Origin: Flammulina velutipes
Lineage: Eukaryota > Basidiomycota > Agaricomycetes > Agaricales > Physalacriaceae
Reading direction: 5' to 3'
DNA length: 64,000 bases
Assembly: GCA_011800155.1 (NCBI GenBank)
Contig: CM022375.1
Location: forward strand, 310,001 to 374,000
Shown here in pieces: positions 49,798 to 60,184 of the stretch. The position numbers and the translations under genes were made by a program. The notes under the pieces are model-generated. The model had not been told where the DNA came from. It searched no databases and saw only the letters and a program-made list of their open reading frames with translations. Position 1 is the stretch's first letter. Every line of letters begins with the position of its first letter.

Positions 49798-50081
49798 TGG
49801 TATATACACTATATCTACATGTTTCAACTTCCCCGCGATTTTTACTAACCTTTGCGAGCTCTCTAGCTCGAGTTCTTCATTTGGACTCACTTTTTTGATC
49901 GACTATCTGGCAACTGGCAATAGTTCTAGCTCACGTATCGCTCCCAACTTTCATAGAAATATAATATACCACAGTACCTACGATATGCACTTTATCCGGG
50001 GCAAAACCATCCTCGTTCACGGCCAGGATCAACGAGTTAACCACAAGTGGGTGACTAACCATGACACAGGGCATGATAGTA
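49798..50081 (-). repeat. 284-bp inverted repeat, right arm
   Basis: Inverted copy of 49219-49502, beginning TGGTATATACACTAT on the plus strand and ending CATGATAGTA. The arms appear identical, implying recent origin. Confidence 0.88.
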
Positions 50082-50454
50082 CTTCGTAGAAGTTGCTTCA
50101 GCAACACGTGAACACCGCCGAGACGAATACTCTCGACGTTGAGCGCAACAGGGATCAGAACTGGTAAGTCTATTTCCCACAGGCTTCTACCTCTTACCAC
50201 CATGGTCGAACATTATTGAAGATATCGGCTAGGACTTTACATTACAATGCCTCGGATACGCTCACGGTATGTATTTTGTGCTGCATCGTTACCCTCCTGT
50301 TGCTTACGGTTCCATTGGTCTACCAAATTATTTTCCGATCTCACACCCATGGCATTTTCTATACCCTTCTATTGTATTGTCATTTGTGCTCCCCTCCGTC
50401 ACATAGCACGTCCTACCGCCAGTCTATCTGCTCTCGTCTCACCAGAAACTAGTC

Positions 50455-51010
50455 AATTTCACGCGCGTACCCGACTACTGGGGTTATCTGGCGTACATCC
50501 TGTGCTGGGAGGAATGTATTTGCAGCATCGCAGGCTATCCCCTCAACAGCAACTCGTGACCCATCCTTTCGTCGTCTCCCGAGGTTGCCCAGTTCGTCAA
50601 AGCATCCGTCCTCGAAGCCTTCAACACCGTAGTCCAGGACCTCGTCGCCTTCCTTGGCACCCTCCAGGCAATGATGCAGGACATGCACCAGGTCGACCGG
50701 CTAGAGGTAAGTGGTGCAGTCCTATTCTCCACCCAACCCACGTTGTTCTAACGCTACGTCCAGGCGGCCTTCAATATCCTCGAAAAAGCGTGCCAAGATT
50801 ATTCCCGAGCGGACAACACACTTCTACAACCTCGCCATTGACGCCGTGCCTATGCTGGTCGTCAGAGGTATCGACCAGGTCTTCAAAGCTTCATACCTCT
50901 CATTAATGCTCTTTTCGTCTCCGCCGCGCGCCAACATAGGCTATCTCGAACGAGTCGAGAATATGCAGAAGGGCCCGCGCCGCTGTCATCGTCGACACAG
51001 GACACGTTAA
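50455..51010 (+). pseudogene. KAP104: Kap104/transportin, N-terminal fragment
   Basis: Blocks from the first HEAT repeats appear in order: NFTRVPDYWGYLAYILCWEE and CSIAGYPLNSNS (stop), then SSPEVAQFVKASVLEAFN, QDLVAFLGTLQ, HQVDRLE. After a retained GTAAGT...CCAG intron (50706-50761) comes AAFNILEKACQDYSRA. The last recognisable piece is INALFVSAARQ near 50910. Stops and substitutions of the usual linking segments show decay. This piece and the middle fragment at 35.2-36.5 kb cover non-overlapping parts of the same protein family, in swapped order on the same strand. Confidence 0.72.
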
Positions 51011-51307
51011 CCGGGGTGTGCAGGGAGTGGAGGCGGGAGGGCGGAATACGTGCGCTGTGGGCGGCGTTGGGACAGCGAATTGAAAGGGATGAGGTAGGAG
51101 ATGAATCTGTGCGAGTATGGGAATACTGGGGTGACGTGGCATCATGCAATGATGCAGCAGGTATGTAATTGTCCGGCGCTTATTTTCTTTTGGCTTATGT
51201 GTTGTTTCTAGTTCGAACTCTACATTCTTTGGGCGGCAAAGGGCTCAAAGGTGTTATGAGTACGAGATAGAGTCGACTTGACATGGACCCCTGTGCCCAC
51301 AGCCCGC
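51011..51307. other. Gap up to LTR-like repeat
   Basis: A frame continuing to about 51170 (EWRREGGIRALWAALGQRIE) is unassigned. No other signal. Confidence 0.35.
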
Positions 51308-51830
51308 TGATACGCCTTGTAATATTTGGATGGGCAAAGACCCCATATTTTGCGATTTGGTACAAGGCAAACTAGGCAGAATGGACATAGGAAGAAGGCA
51401 ATATGGACGGAATATACCACCCCACACCAGGCTAGCAGTACGGAGAAGGTCCTTGTTACTGGGACTCATCCTTGGAACCTTGAAGTCATGCACTGGTTCA
51501 GCCAGGCAATTGACCCCGCTCTCGAAGCGGGAGGAACCTAAAACTACAATACAAGTAACTCGACTTAGGTCGATCAATAAAACCAGTACTCAGTCTTGCA
51601 CCCGCCATTGTGTCGGGTACTTAGAAATAAGGATCCCACTCTTCCAAGGACAGTTCACGAACCACCCGCCACACTTGGACGGACTTAGCTACCAAAACGC
51701 AGAGGACGGAGATCGACCATCGAATCCATCAAAGGCATGTTGCGTCATGAGTCATGATCTCAGGGGAAGTAAACCTTATTCCTGAATCACGCTCTGACTC
51801 CCTGGATCTCATCAATATAATCCAGATCGG
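51308..51830 (+). repeat. 523-bp LTR-like inverted repeat, left copy
   Basis: Starts TGATACGCCTTG and ends near AATATAATCCAGATCGG. A reverse-complement copy lies at 53003-53525 (coordinates sum to 104833) with a few substitutions. The opening TG, size and AT-poor composition resemble a fungal LTR, but the two copies face each other rather than being direct, so they are not the two ends of one normal element. Includes one CCCGCT...AGCGGG hairpin near 51514. Confidence 0.8.
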
Positions 51831-53002
51831 TGATGTGCAGTGCAAAAGGACACCACCAAATCACACACACACACACACACTAACAAGTAGGCGTGGAAAT
51901 GCAAGTCCGCTTCAATAGCGGGTCTGCTTTTGTTTGTTTAGAGTTCGATGAACTGGTCTTTGGGGTTTCGGGAAGGTATGGGGGTTCGATTGCAATGGTT
52001 CAAAATGTATAACAAGTTCGAGGGGTAACAGGGATCTGATCTTTAGTTGAAAACTAGAGGCCAACAAGAGTCACAGGCCGATTGGGATGCGTGAGGCAGA
52101 CTTAATAAAGCTCCAACCGGTCCGTCAATCTTCAACCACGCTAAGAGGTCTGCGTCCAGATACCCTGGTATCTATCTAGTGCTCTAAGACTCAACGGACT
52201 CTGTCCGCGGCTTAAAACGATAGCTTAGCTGCAGTCTAAACCACACTCAACGGGGACTGAGTTTTCCAATCAGATTCTTTCAAGTGGTTAGATGACTGTT
52301 CTGAGACAGCGCCGGGAACGTCGATGGCACAGGCAATGGCTAAACTTCAATTACTCAAAGTAGCTCCAATGGCTCTAAGTTCCTTTTGCTTTCAGATTCA
52401 AAGTCACCTATGTGACAGAACTTCTATTCAATCCTATCGAGCTAACCGACGGTAAATACTGCTTTGTGGGCTGCGTCTACTGGGGGTCTAAGCTCCTTTA
52501 CAGTATGCTAACGAGCGTATTATATAGGTATTTCTAAAGAGCGTGACTAAAGCTGGTTTACTGTATTTTACCCGCCACAGGAGCGGCCGCCACGTTGGCG
52601 GGCCCCGTGAACCTCGTTGTGCCCTGGGCCATATGGCCTTCATCATTCTTAGCCAGGTATTTGTCCTGGATGCACCCAATGAGGAGTGGCGTACCGCGCG
52701 GGTACACAGCTCCTGAGTGATCCAAGGTCAGCTGGCATGCCTGTTCCATGTGTATCTCTCCATTCTTAGGCGATCCGCGCGGGCCTTCAATTAGCACCCG
52801 CATGGTCCCTGTTGCCTTGTGTTTTTCCTCTCTTGATAGAGAGACCTTATTTCCAATAATGCCCCGCCCAGGAATCGGGCCCGTCATGCTGGCGGCTCAA
52901 CTCCTAGGTGGGTCCTACAGTGCCTCTGGCGCTTCATATCCAGAGCCCGAATGCTATCCAACAGAGGGACTTGGGTTTCTGTGCTCGATCTGGGAGATCT
53001 GC
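51831..53002. other. Spacer between LTR-like copies
   Basis: Contains a (CA)n microsatellite at about 51862-51880, hairpin motifs at 51906-51923 and 52571-52604, and a minus-strand frame 52887-52558 (about 109 codons: MTGPIPGRGIIGNK, with GPRGSPKNGEIHMEQACQL). That frame starts about 115 bp inside the right LTR-like copy, where a gag leader would be. I do not recognise the protein. Confidence 0.45.
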
Positions 53003-53525
53003 CCGATCTGGATTATATTGATGAGATCCAGGGAGTCAGAGCGTGATCCAGGAATAAGGTTTACTTCCCCTGAGATCATGACTCATGACGCAACATGCCT
53101 TTGATGGATTCGATGGTCGATCTCCGTCCTCTGCGTTTTGGTGGCTAAGTCCGTCCAAGTGTGGCGGGTGGTTCGTGAACTGTCCTTGGAAGAGTGGGAT
53201 CCTTATTTCTAAGTACCCGACACAATGGCGGGTGCAAGACTGAGTACTGGTTTTATTGATCGACCTAAGTCGAGTTACTTGTATTGTAGTTTTAGGTTCC
53301 TCCCGCTTCGAGAGCGGGGTCAATTGCCTGGCTGAACCAGTGCATGACTTCAAGGTTCCAAGGATGAGTCCCAGTAACAAGGACCTTCTCCGTACTGCTA
53401 GCCTGGTGTGGGGTGGTATATTCCGTCCATAATGCCTTCTTCCTATGTCCATTCTGCCTGGTTTGCCTTGTACAAAATCGCAAAATATGGGGTCTTTGCC
53501 CATCCAAATATTACAAGGCGTATCA
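53003..53525 (-). repeat. 523-bp LTR-like inverted repeat, right copy
   Basis: Inverted copy of 51308-51830. In its own (minus) orientation it runs from TGATACGCC to about GATCGGGCA, i.e. TG...CA as for an LTR. The two copies differ at scattered positions, so they are older than the 284-bp and 5-kb repeats. Confidence 0.8.
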
Positions 53526-53675
53526 TCTCCCCTTGACTTATTTGATGTCGTCCCCGACATCCTCTGCCTTCTACCTTTGGTAGAATACAGGGTCATCGTA
53601 TAACTCCAGATTTGGATTCTACTTAGATCGACCCGATTGTGAAGCGGGCCCGATCTGGTTATTCTAAGTCCTGGC

Positions 53676-53752
53676 TTAAAAGCTGTTGTAGGTGCGCCAC
53701 TTCGTTGGCGCGTCCACTACAACTCTTATCCAACTTCTGTCTTTTCTGCATA
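53676..53752 (+). promoter_or_regulatory. Putative promoter/5' UTR of gene A
   Basis: A TTAAAA box lies about 75 bp upstream of the ATG. A GCGCCA-n-TGGCGC hairpin (about 53694-53710) follows, then a pyrimidine-rich leader containing CTTATCCAAC shortly before the ATG. The same CTTATCCAAC precedes gene B, and both promoters carry the hairpin. Function is inferred. Confidence 0.4.
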
Positions 53753-55376
53753 ATGGCTCCTCCTAAAACCCCGCACTGGACTACTATTCGCCCACTGCTG
53801 GCAGTCGATCCAGTGACCGTTGCGCCTGAGGTTACGCAGTTTCGTGCGGAGCTGGGACCCGCTATCTCTGAGTTCATCATGAACTACGCGGTCCCCACTC
53901 ATGTCGAGGGTGTCATCAAGGACGCGATCGAACAACTTTCTGGACCGATTATGGCCCTCGTTCGTTCGTCTAACACGCCGGGTATCGCTCTGGAAGCCCG
54001 CGTGGACTCTCTCGATCGCTTCTTTCCCAAGTTATTGGTGAGTGCCTTTATTCTTCCATGTTCGTGCGTGTCTAACCCAAGTTAGGTTGTTAACCTATCT
54101 TTGGCTAATCGCACGACCGCTACCGCGACGGCTGAAATCCATTCATTCTTTCATAACGTTCGCAACTGGCTAGCTTGCTACCTGCTGGAGTTGGGGGTTA
54201 ATCCTCAACTCCCGCGGATTAATCTTGCTGGCGTGTTCACGCCTCTTACGGCTGTCACTAGTCGACACACCGACTTCATAGCGCCTAAGTTGCCCGACTT
54301 TCACCCTTTGCACTTCAACCAGCGGTCCTTTAACTCGAAAGGAAAAGGACCCGCTAAGGAGGCGGCTCCAAAAGTCGACATTCCTAAGGATCCTCCCAAG
54401 AGCAAGCCTGCTGTTAAGAAGGTACGCTATTGTTTCCTTCCTGTGCTTCTGGTTTCTAAGTCGTTTTCCCAGGGTGGAAAGACGGTTAAGTCGCCAGCGG
54501 TGATCGATGAGAAGTTGGAGGCCGTTGGGGAAGCGGCTATGCCTCCTCCTGAGGACTGTGGTAAGTTCCTCTTCTCCAACTTTTCACAATCTGTGTTTTA
54601 ACCCCGACGCCTTCTCTTTCGCTAAGATATGGACGACGGTCTGTCTGAATCCGATCTTGCTTCGGACGACGTGAGCTTATTTCACGATTTTTCTAGACTT
54701 GGACTCGTTGACAGTCCCCTTGCAGGATTTGTCCATTATCGACGGCAACGGTGTTACTGGTACCGACTTGGTTCCTCTCGAGGTAATGTCTTCGACTCGG
54801 GCTGATTTTCTACTTTGGGTGCTGACTTGTTCATAGTCGCCTCCCTCGGACTCGAAGCGCACGGTATTTTACCTTCCCTACGCGTTCGTCCCAGGTATGC
54901 TGACTTCTTCCCGGGAATACCAGAAGGCCTTAGACATTCTGGGTTCTTCCGTGAACTTCGTCGAACCTGCTCCCGCTGCTCATAAGCGCAAGGCTACTGC
55001 CGAGAACTCTAGTCGTCCCCGGAAGAGTCCTAAGCCTTCGTCTTTCCATATCGACCAGGCTTTCCTGGACCAGCTTGCTGGAGGTAAGCCTGTTGTCTTA
55101 GTTTCGATGTACACCCGCTAACTTGGCGGGTCCGCTTTGTTAGCGGGTCCTATTATTCAGAGCTACGCCTCGTCGGTCGTTCGCGTGCTCAAGCAGGTTA
55201 ATCGCCTTGCCGAGCTCGACGAGTTCCCTCGTGAGGCTAGTGCTTCACTTCTGTCGACGGAGCAGTCCTACCGCTTGGATTTGGTTCGGATCTTGAACCA
55301 TGTCCACGGTGAGATCCAGGCTTTCAATCGTACCAAGGATCTGTATGTAGGCACGGTGAAGTCCTTGCTAGACTAG
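53753..55376 (+). CDS. Gene A: uncharacterised seven-exon protein, nuclear-like
   Basis: Exons 53753-54037, 54086-54421, 54473-54560, 54627-54670, 54726-54782, 54837-55083 and 55144-55376 join in consistent phase with GT-AG introns, giving about 429 residues and no internal stop. The N-terminal ~200 residues are globular and helical (begins MAPPKTPHWTTIRPLL; contains FFHNVRNWLACYLLELGVNP). A Lys/Pro-rich linker (KGPAKEAAPKVDIPKDPPKS) and an acidic patch (MDDGLSESDLASDD) follow, then KRKATAENSSRPRKSPKP, a likely nuclear localisation signal. The C-terminal helical segment reads SYASSVVRVLKQVNRLAELD. No catalytic motif. Gene B follows on the same strand 483 bp downstream with a related promoter. 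The last intron contains paired GC hairpins and its acceptor lies within one. Confidence 0.72.
55113..55150. repeat. Paired GC hairpins spanning intron 6 acceptor of gene A
   Basis: CCCGCTAACTTGGCGGG followed by CCGCTTTGTTAGCGGG. The TAG within the second arm is the most plausible 3' splice site (intron ends ...TTGTTAG, exon opens CGGGTCC). Confidence 0.65.
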
Positions 55377-55819
55377 TCTCCACTTCGATTTGGACATTCC
55401 GCTGTAGATCCCTCAATACTCTTTCCGTGATCTGTAGTTCGTTGGGCACGTCCCTGTTGCAGCTAGTTACTGTATTCCCTCTTTAGTTCATCATTCGCCT
55501 CGTAACTAGACTCTGAATTTGCAATATGTTTTGCCTCATGTCTCTCTGTGCCACCAACTGAATCTACACGATAGAGTTCCTGTCCGCCATGTTGGCGGGG
55601 CCTAATTTTTGTCCTCGACCCGTTTTGATAGCGGGTGGTTAAGTCCCTGCGCATATCCTGGTGGAAGGTCACTTGGTGGTGCCCATCCGCACCCTCTAGG
55701 TCGTCGTATTGGCAATACTACTCAGCGTAGCCGTGTGGTAAGGCCTTGCCTCATTGCATTCGATGGCCGTTGCGGATCCGTTTGTTATTGCGGGGCCCGA
55801 TAGTATAGCGGGCGCGCAC
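55377..55819. other. A-B intergenic region with hairpin motifs
   Basis: Contains hairpin motifs at about 55580-55598 (CCGCCATGTTGGCGG), 55618-55636 and 55787-55810. Otherwise no gene. Confidence 0.55.
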
Positions 55820-55859
55820 CTTTATAAACTCGCAACGTCCTCTCGAATCCTTATCCAAC
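55820..55859 (+). promoter_or_regulatory. Putative TATA box and leader of gene B
   Basis: TTTATAAAC about 40 bp before the ATG, then CTTATCCAAC directly abutting the start codon, the same leader motif as in gene A. A GCGGGCGC hairpin arm sits just upstream. Confidence 0.5.
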
Positions 55860-57109
55860 ATGGAGCAGAATCTTGCGTCAATCCCTCCCTGGACCAACTT
55901 CAAGCTCGCTTTTCTCCCAGGCCTTTCTGACCGCTTTTCCCGTCAAGCCGTCGGTTTCTTAGAGGCTGAAGCGGGTCTAGCTGTGGCCTTGTCGATGTAC
56001 CGTGCTACGTTTAGCTTCCCTATCGTAGCCACGCCTTTCGACGTCTTGGATCTTTCTTCCTTTCATACTTCCCCAACTGAGGACTTGTCCTTGGGTGTGA
56101 GCGAAATGCTCGACGCACCTACTTTGCGCTTCATGATTCAATGTTTGGTGAGTTTCGTCTTCTGTCTCCTGTTTTTCCTAGTTCTGACTTAGATATAGAT
56201 TCGCTCGATGGCTATCTGGGAGATCGAGGATCCCGACCTCAAGACGGGTCAGGCCTACAACATTGCTTTGTTGTATGTCTGTTGCCTTCGTCTAGTTTCT
56301 AACTGGTTTGGGATGCGGCGGGGTTCAGTGGTACTCGATGGTCTTCACTTTGAAGACCTCATCCCCGCCCGCTTCCATCATCCCGAGCGGTATTTTGCTA
56401 AGATGATGGAAGAGGCATTGGGTGACTTTGCCGTACGTTTAGTTCACCCGCTTTCCAGTCGGAGGTCTAATGTGTCCTTGTCAGACGTCCGTTCTCCTTG
56501 GTTTTCACCTTGGGGCTGAGGACTCCTTGGGAGGGATCGTTGCCAACTATGATGTAGTGAACAACTTGCCCCTTCCTTTGGGTCAATTGTCCCCCGTCGA
56601 CCAGGCACTTGTCCTTTGGTGGCCCCGCTTCTTAGCGGTTAATCGATTCCCTCGCTTCTGCGACACTCGTCCTATCATGTACGAGCGCGTTATCACAACG
56701 GGTCTCGCTGCTCACTTGGACTTCGCTCCCGTGTTAGCCTCGGATCGTGACTTCGACGAAACTACCAATCCCATTGCTCCTTCGGCTTCTGTTCCACCTC
56801 CTCACACCGTCGCTTGGATGGGTAATCCAGTCGCTGTGGAGGTGGCCCAGTCTGTCTTGACTGAACCCGCTATGGTAGCGGCCGCTCCCGTTTCGGGACC
56901 CGCTATCGAAGCGGAGAGTCAAGCTCCACCTTCTATGGTCTTTGTTGGTGCCTTTAGCTTTTTCTCGAGCTATCCTTTGTTTGCTGACGACTTGGTATTG
57001 ATTGCAGAAACATTTTAACAAGTGTGGCGAGCGTATGTGCTTTTGCGCTCCCCTCGAGTATCCTGATGAGTCCTGTGTCGAATACTGGGGTGTTCCCGAC
57101 TTTCTCTAA
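55860..57109 (+). CDS. Gene B: uncharacterised four-exon protein
   Basis: Exons 55860-56147, 56199-56432, 56485-56937 (or 56943) and 57008-57109, all phase 0, give about 358 residues. Sequence opens MEQNLASIPPWTNFKLAFLP; helical globular segments include VGFLEAEAGLAVALSMYRA and QAYNIALLYVCCLRLVSNWF, then LVLWWPRFLAVNRFPRF. A Pro/Ala/Ser-rich tail follows. The short last exon is Cys-rich (HFNKCGERMCFCAPLEYP, then SCVEYWGVPDFL), possibly a small metal site. No known domain. The donor of intron 3 is ambiguous between two in-phase GT sites. Hairpin motifs interrupt coding exon 3 near 56870-56910 without breaking the frame. Shares promoter elements with gene A. Confidence 0.68.
56868..56912. repeat. 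GC hairpins inside coding exon 3 of gene B
   Basis: CCCGCTATGGTAGCGG then CCCGCTATCGAAGCGG, in frame, encoding EPAMVAAAPVSGPAIEAES. The motif is tolerated or used as coding sequence in the Ala/Pro-rich tail. Confidence 0.65.
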
Positions 57110-57652
57110 CTTCTTTTGTGACTTGTTTGTTTCTTATTTCCAATGCCCTAGTCATAGCGGCGCTTTTGAGTAGCTATTTTTGCTCTTCTATATTTCTCTA
57201 AGTCCAATTTTCCACTTAGATCCTATTTACTTCTTCGTTTGCGGGCGTCTCCCTTTGACTTATATGGTTTGACGTCCCGCCTATCTCTTATAGTTTTACT
57301 AGTTCACTCAATGCATTTGTTGAATGAACCACTTAGAGTCCGAAGACCCGACCCGCTATCGGGTCGGGTGCCAATTCCTTGTGTGGCGCAGTCTATTTTT
57401 CTTGCCTTTCTTGTACTTTCTTAGATGTCCGACAACTTAGCGGGTTCGCGCTTTCGGTCTCGTTTTTATCCAAGAATTTACAAGCCATTTATTTATATAT
57501 ATAGCTTTCTATATAATATTTGCCCGAAGGGCCCAAAGAAAAGAAGACCTCTCGACGCCCAAAGAAAACCACAGTACGTACACAGTCCATATTCTGGCGT
57601 ACTAAGTCCCATTTGTAAATAAAACGTCTAGTCCGTTTCTTATAGAGTCCAA
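57110..57652. other. 3' flank of gene B
   Basis: AT-rich, with hairpin motifs near 57350-57366 and 57438-57450 and a TATATATATAG run near 57497. No gene. Confidence 0.5.
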
Positions 57653-58745
57653 AGGAACTTGGGCCTGCCCAAGCACCCTATGCACTACCAGTAACTAGAT
57701 AAAGGTCTCTAACTACAGGGCACTGACTTACATTATGGGGCCGTCGTTAGAGGGTACCCATAACTTGATATGAGCTGCTTCCCACCTGCTAGGCTAGATA
57801 CTGGATTGGGATAGACCCTGGACTGGTTCACCAGCTCAGTAGGTCACATGATGAGTGTGGCACCAGGAAAATACAAATCAGGAATATGATGGGGGCAGGG
57901 ACTGGGGAAATGTGGCACCAGGAAATGCAGATCAGGGGAATTGATGGGGCTGATGGGGGAGAGGATGGGGAATGCCTGATGGGGGATTGATAGCAGGGTA
58001 CAATTGTGGGTCCAGCATAAATGCTGGGCTATTGCCAGGATATAGGGTGGGAATATGGGGGGGTATATAAATGATATAAAATAGAATTCTCTGTTAACAC
58101 AAGGAACAAGGAGGGGCAGGTGGTAGCTGCTGAAACCAGCAATAAACGATGTGTGGCGCATTTTTGACGAGGAGCACATACCTTGGATCCCCCAGGCGTT
58201 AGTATGGCTGTATTCTCCTTGAAATTTAGATGTGTGCAGCATAAAGAACCATGTAAAAAGACGAAGAACTGGCAGAGAAACAAGCCAAACATTATTGAAA
58301 ATCCCTTAAAAAGCACCAAAAAGGGAGCAGCACTTTGCCCTCGCATTGGGGTGACCTGAAATCACTTGGAGGTCGTCCAGACACCTTTGGGGCATTGTAT
58401 ATGTCACTCAGTTAGGTCCCCAGGTCAACAGAACCCTTGGATATGATCAAAATGCCAAAAACCCGGACCACATAGGTTTGGGCCACACTATCAACTTGCC
58501 ATGCCCTGGGGACACCTTGTATTCGAAGATATATGTATATAGTGCTCTAATCATGAGTTAGATGAAGTCTGGAGTGTGAAAAATGCGGTCAAAACCTTGG
58601 ATATACCCCAAATAATGTCCCCCAAGAAAGCACACATACTATCAACTTCCCCTGACCTCTAGGTCGTCCCAATGTGTTCTATTATCATTATATATGATGT
58701 ATTAGCACCCCAGAGGTTCCCCCAATGTGTCAAAATACGAATATA
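57653..58745 (+). repeat. 1.1-kb inverted repeat, left arm
   Basis: Reverse complement recurs at 59101-60184 (coordinates sum to 117846), with an 8-bp insertion near the outer end and scattered substitutions; I estimate about 98-99% identity by eye. A 355-bp non-homologous loop separates the arms. Open frames across the arms mirror each other and have no motif. The structure would form a ~1.1-kb hairpin RNA if transcribed through. It lies between the convergent genes B and C. Confidence 0.9.
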
Positions 58746-59100
58746 AATGGTACAATAATTTATATCCTCACCTTCTACAGCAAGAACCACCCCAACTATC
58801 ACACATCTGAGTGGTGGACTATTGATTTTAACCTCATACAATGTGTTTTTAGCCTCCAAGAATATGTCCCAGGTTGAACACCCTTCAATATAGAGCATGG
58901 ACATTTGAGAATTAGTACAAAGATCATATCCTCACCATGTACCAAAGGGGTGTATCTTCGAGGTCTACCTGTGACCTGGGCCCCAAGATATCATCTATAT
59001 GATGTCAAATGACTATTAGAACAGTCCTAAAGATGTAGATATGCGAACCAGTGGGTGTACTTGAGCAGGAAGGGTGAAGAAGGGTTCACCTATTATCATG
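58746..59100. other. Loop of the 2.5-kb palindrome
   Basis: AT-rich, no gene. A weak resemblance between its two ends hints that the palindrome once extended further inward. Confidence 0.5.
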
Positions 59101-60184
59101 AATATTCGCATTTTGACATACTGGGAACACCTCTGGGGTGTTAATACATCATATATAATAATAATAGAACACATTGGGACGACCTAGAGGTCAGGGGAAG
59201 TTGATAGTATGTGTGCTTTCTTGGGGGACATTATTTGGGGTATATCCAAGGTTTTGACCGCATTTTTCACACTCCAGACTTCATCTAACTCATGATTAGA
59301 GCACTATATACATATATCTTCGAATACAGGGTGTCCCCAGGGCATGGCAAGTTGATAGTGTGGCCCAAACCTATGTGGTCCGGGTTTTTGGCATTTTGAT
59401 CATATCCAAGGGTTCTGTTGACCTGGGGACCTAACTGAGTGACATATACAATGCCCCAAAGGTGTCTGGACGACCTCCAAGTGATTTCAGGTCACCCCAA
59501 TGCGAGGGCAAAGTGCTGCTCCCTTTTTGGTGCTTTTTAAGGGATTTTCAATAATGTTTGGCTTGTTTCTCTGCCAGTTCTTCGTCTTTTTACATGGTTC
59601 TTTATGCTGCACACATCTAAATTTCAAGGAGAATACAGCCATACTAACGCCTGGGGGATCCAAGGTATGTGCTCCTCGTCAAAAATGCGCCACACATCGT
59701 TTATTGCTGGTTTCAGCAGCTACCACCTGCCCCTCCTTGTTCCTTGTGTTAACAGAGAATTCTATTTTATATCATTTATATACCCCCCCATATTCCCACC
59801 CTATATCCTGGCAATAGCCCAGCATTTATGCTGGACCCACAATTGTACCCTGCTATCAATCCCCCATCAGGCATTCCCCATCCTCTCCCCCATCAGCCCC
59901 ATCAATTCCCCTGATCTGCATTTCCTGGTGCCACATTTCCCCAGTCCCTGCCCCCATCATATTCCTGATTTGTATTTTCCTGGTGCCACACTCATCATGT
60001 GACCTACTGAGCTGGTGAACCAGTCCAGGGTCTATCCCAATCCAGTATCTAGCCTAGCAGGTGGGAAGCAGCTCATATCAAGTTATGGGTACCCTCTAAC
60101 GACGGCCCCATAATGTAAGTCAGTGCCCTGTAGTTAGAGACCTTTATCTAGTTACTAGTAGTGCATAGGGTGGCCCAAGTTCCT
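59101..60184 (-). repeat. 1.1-kb inverted repeat, right arm
   Basis: Inverted copy of 57653-58745. Its outer edge (60184) overlaps the stop codon of gene C (60183-60185), so the repeat begins exactly where coding ends. Confidence 0.9.

Noticed and set aside
49115..50089. 216- and 99-codon frames sharing sequence
   Set aside because: They arise because the 284-bp inverted repeat is read in both orientations; no protein motif.
29247..51010. Helitron as carrier of the captured fragments
   Set aside because: No Rep/helicase protein and no clear TC...CTRR terminus found; kept only as a hypothesis.
57844..60002. 132-codon mirrored frames in the 2.5-kb palindrome
   Set aside because: Hydrophobic, AT-rich, no homology recognised and no splice context; by-products of the repeat.
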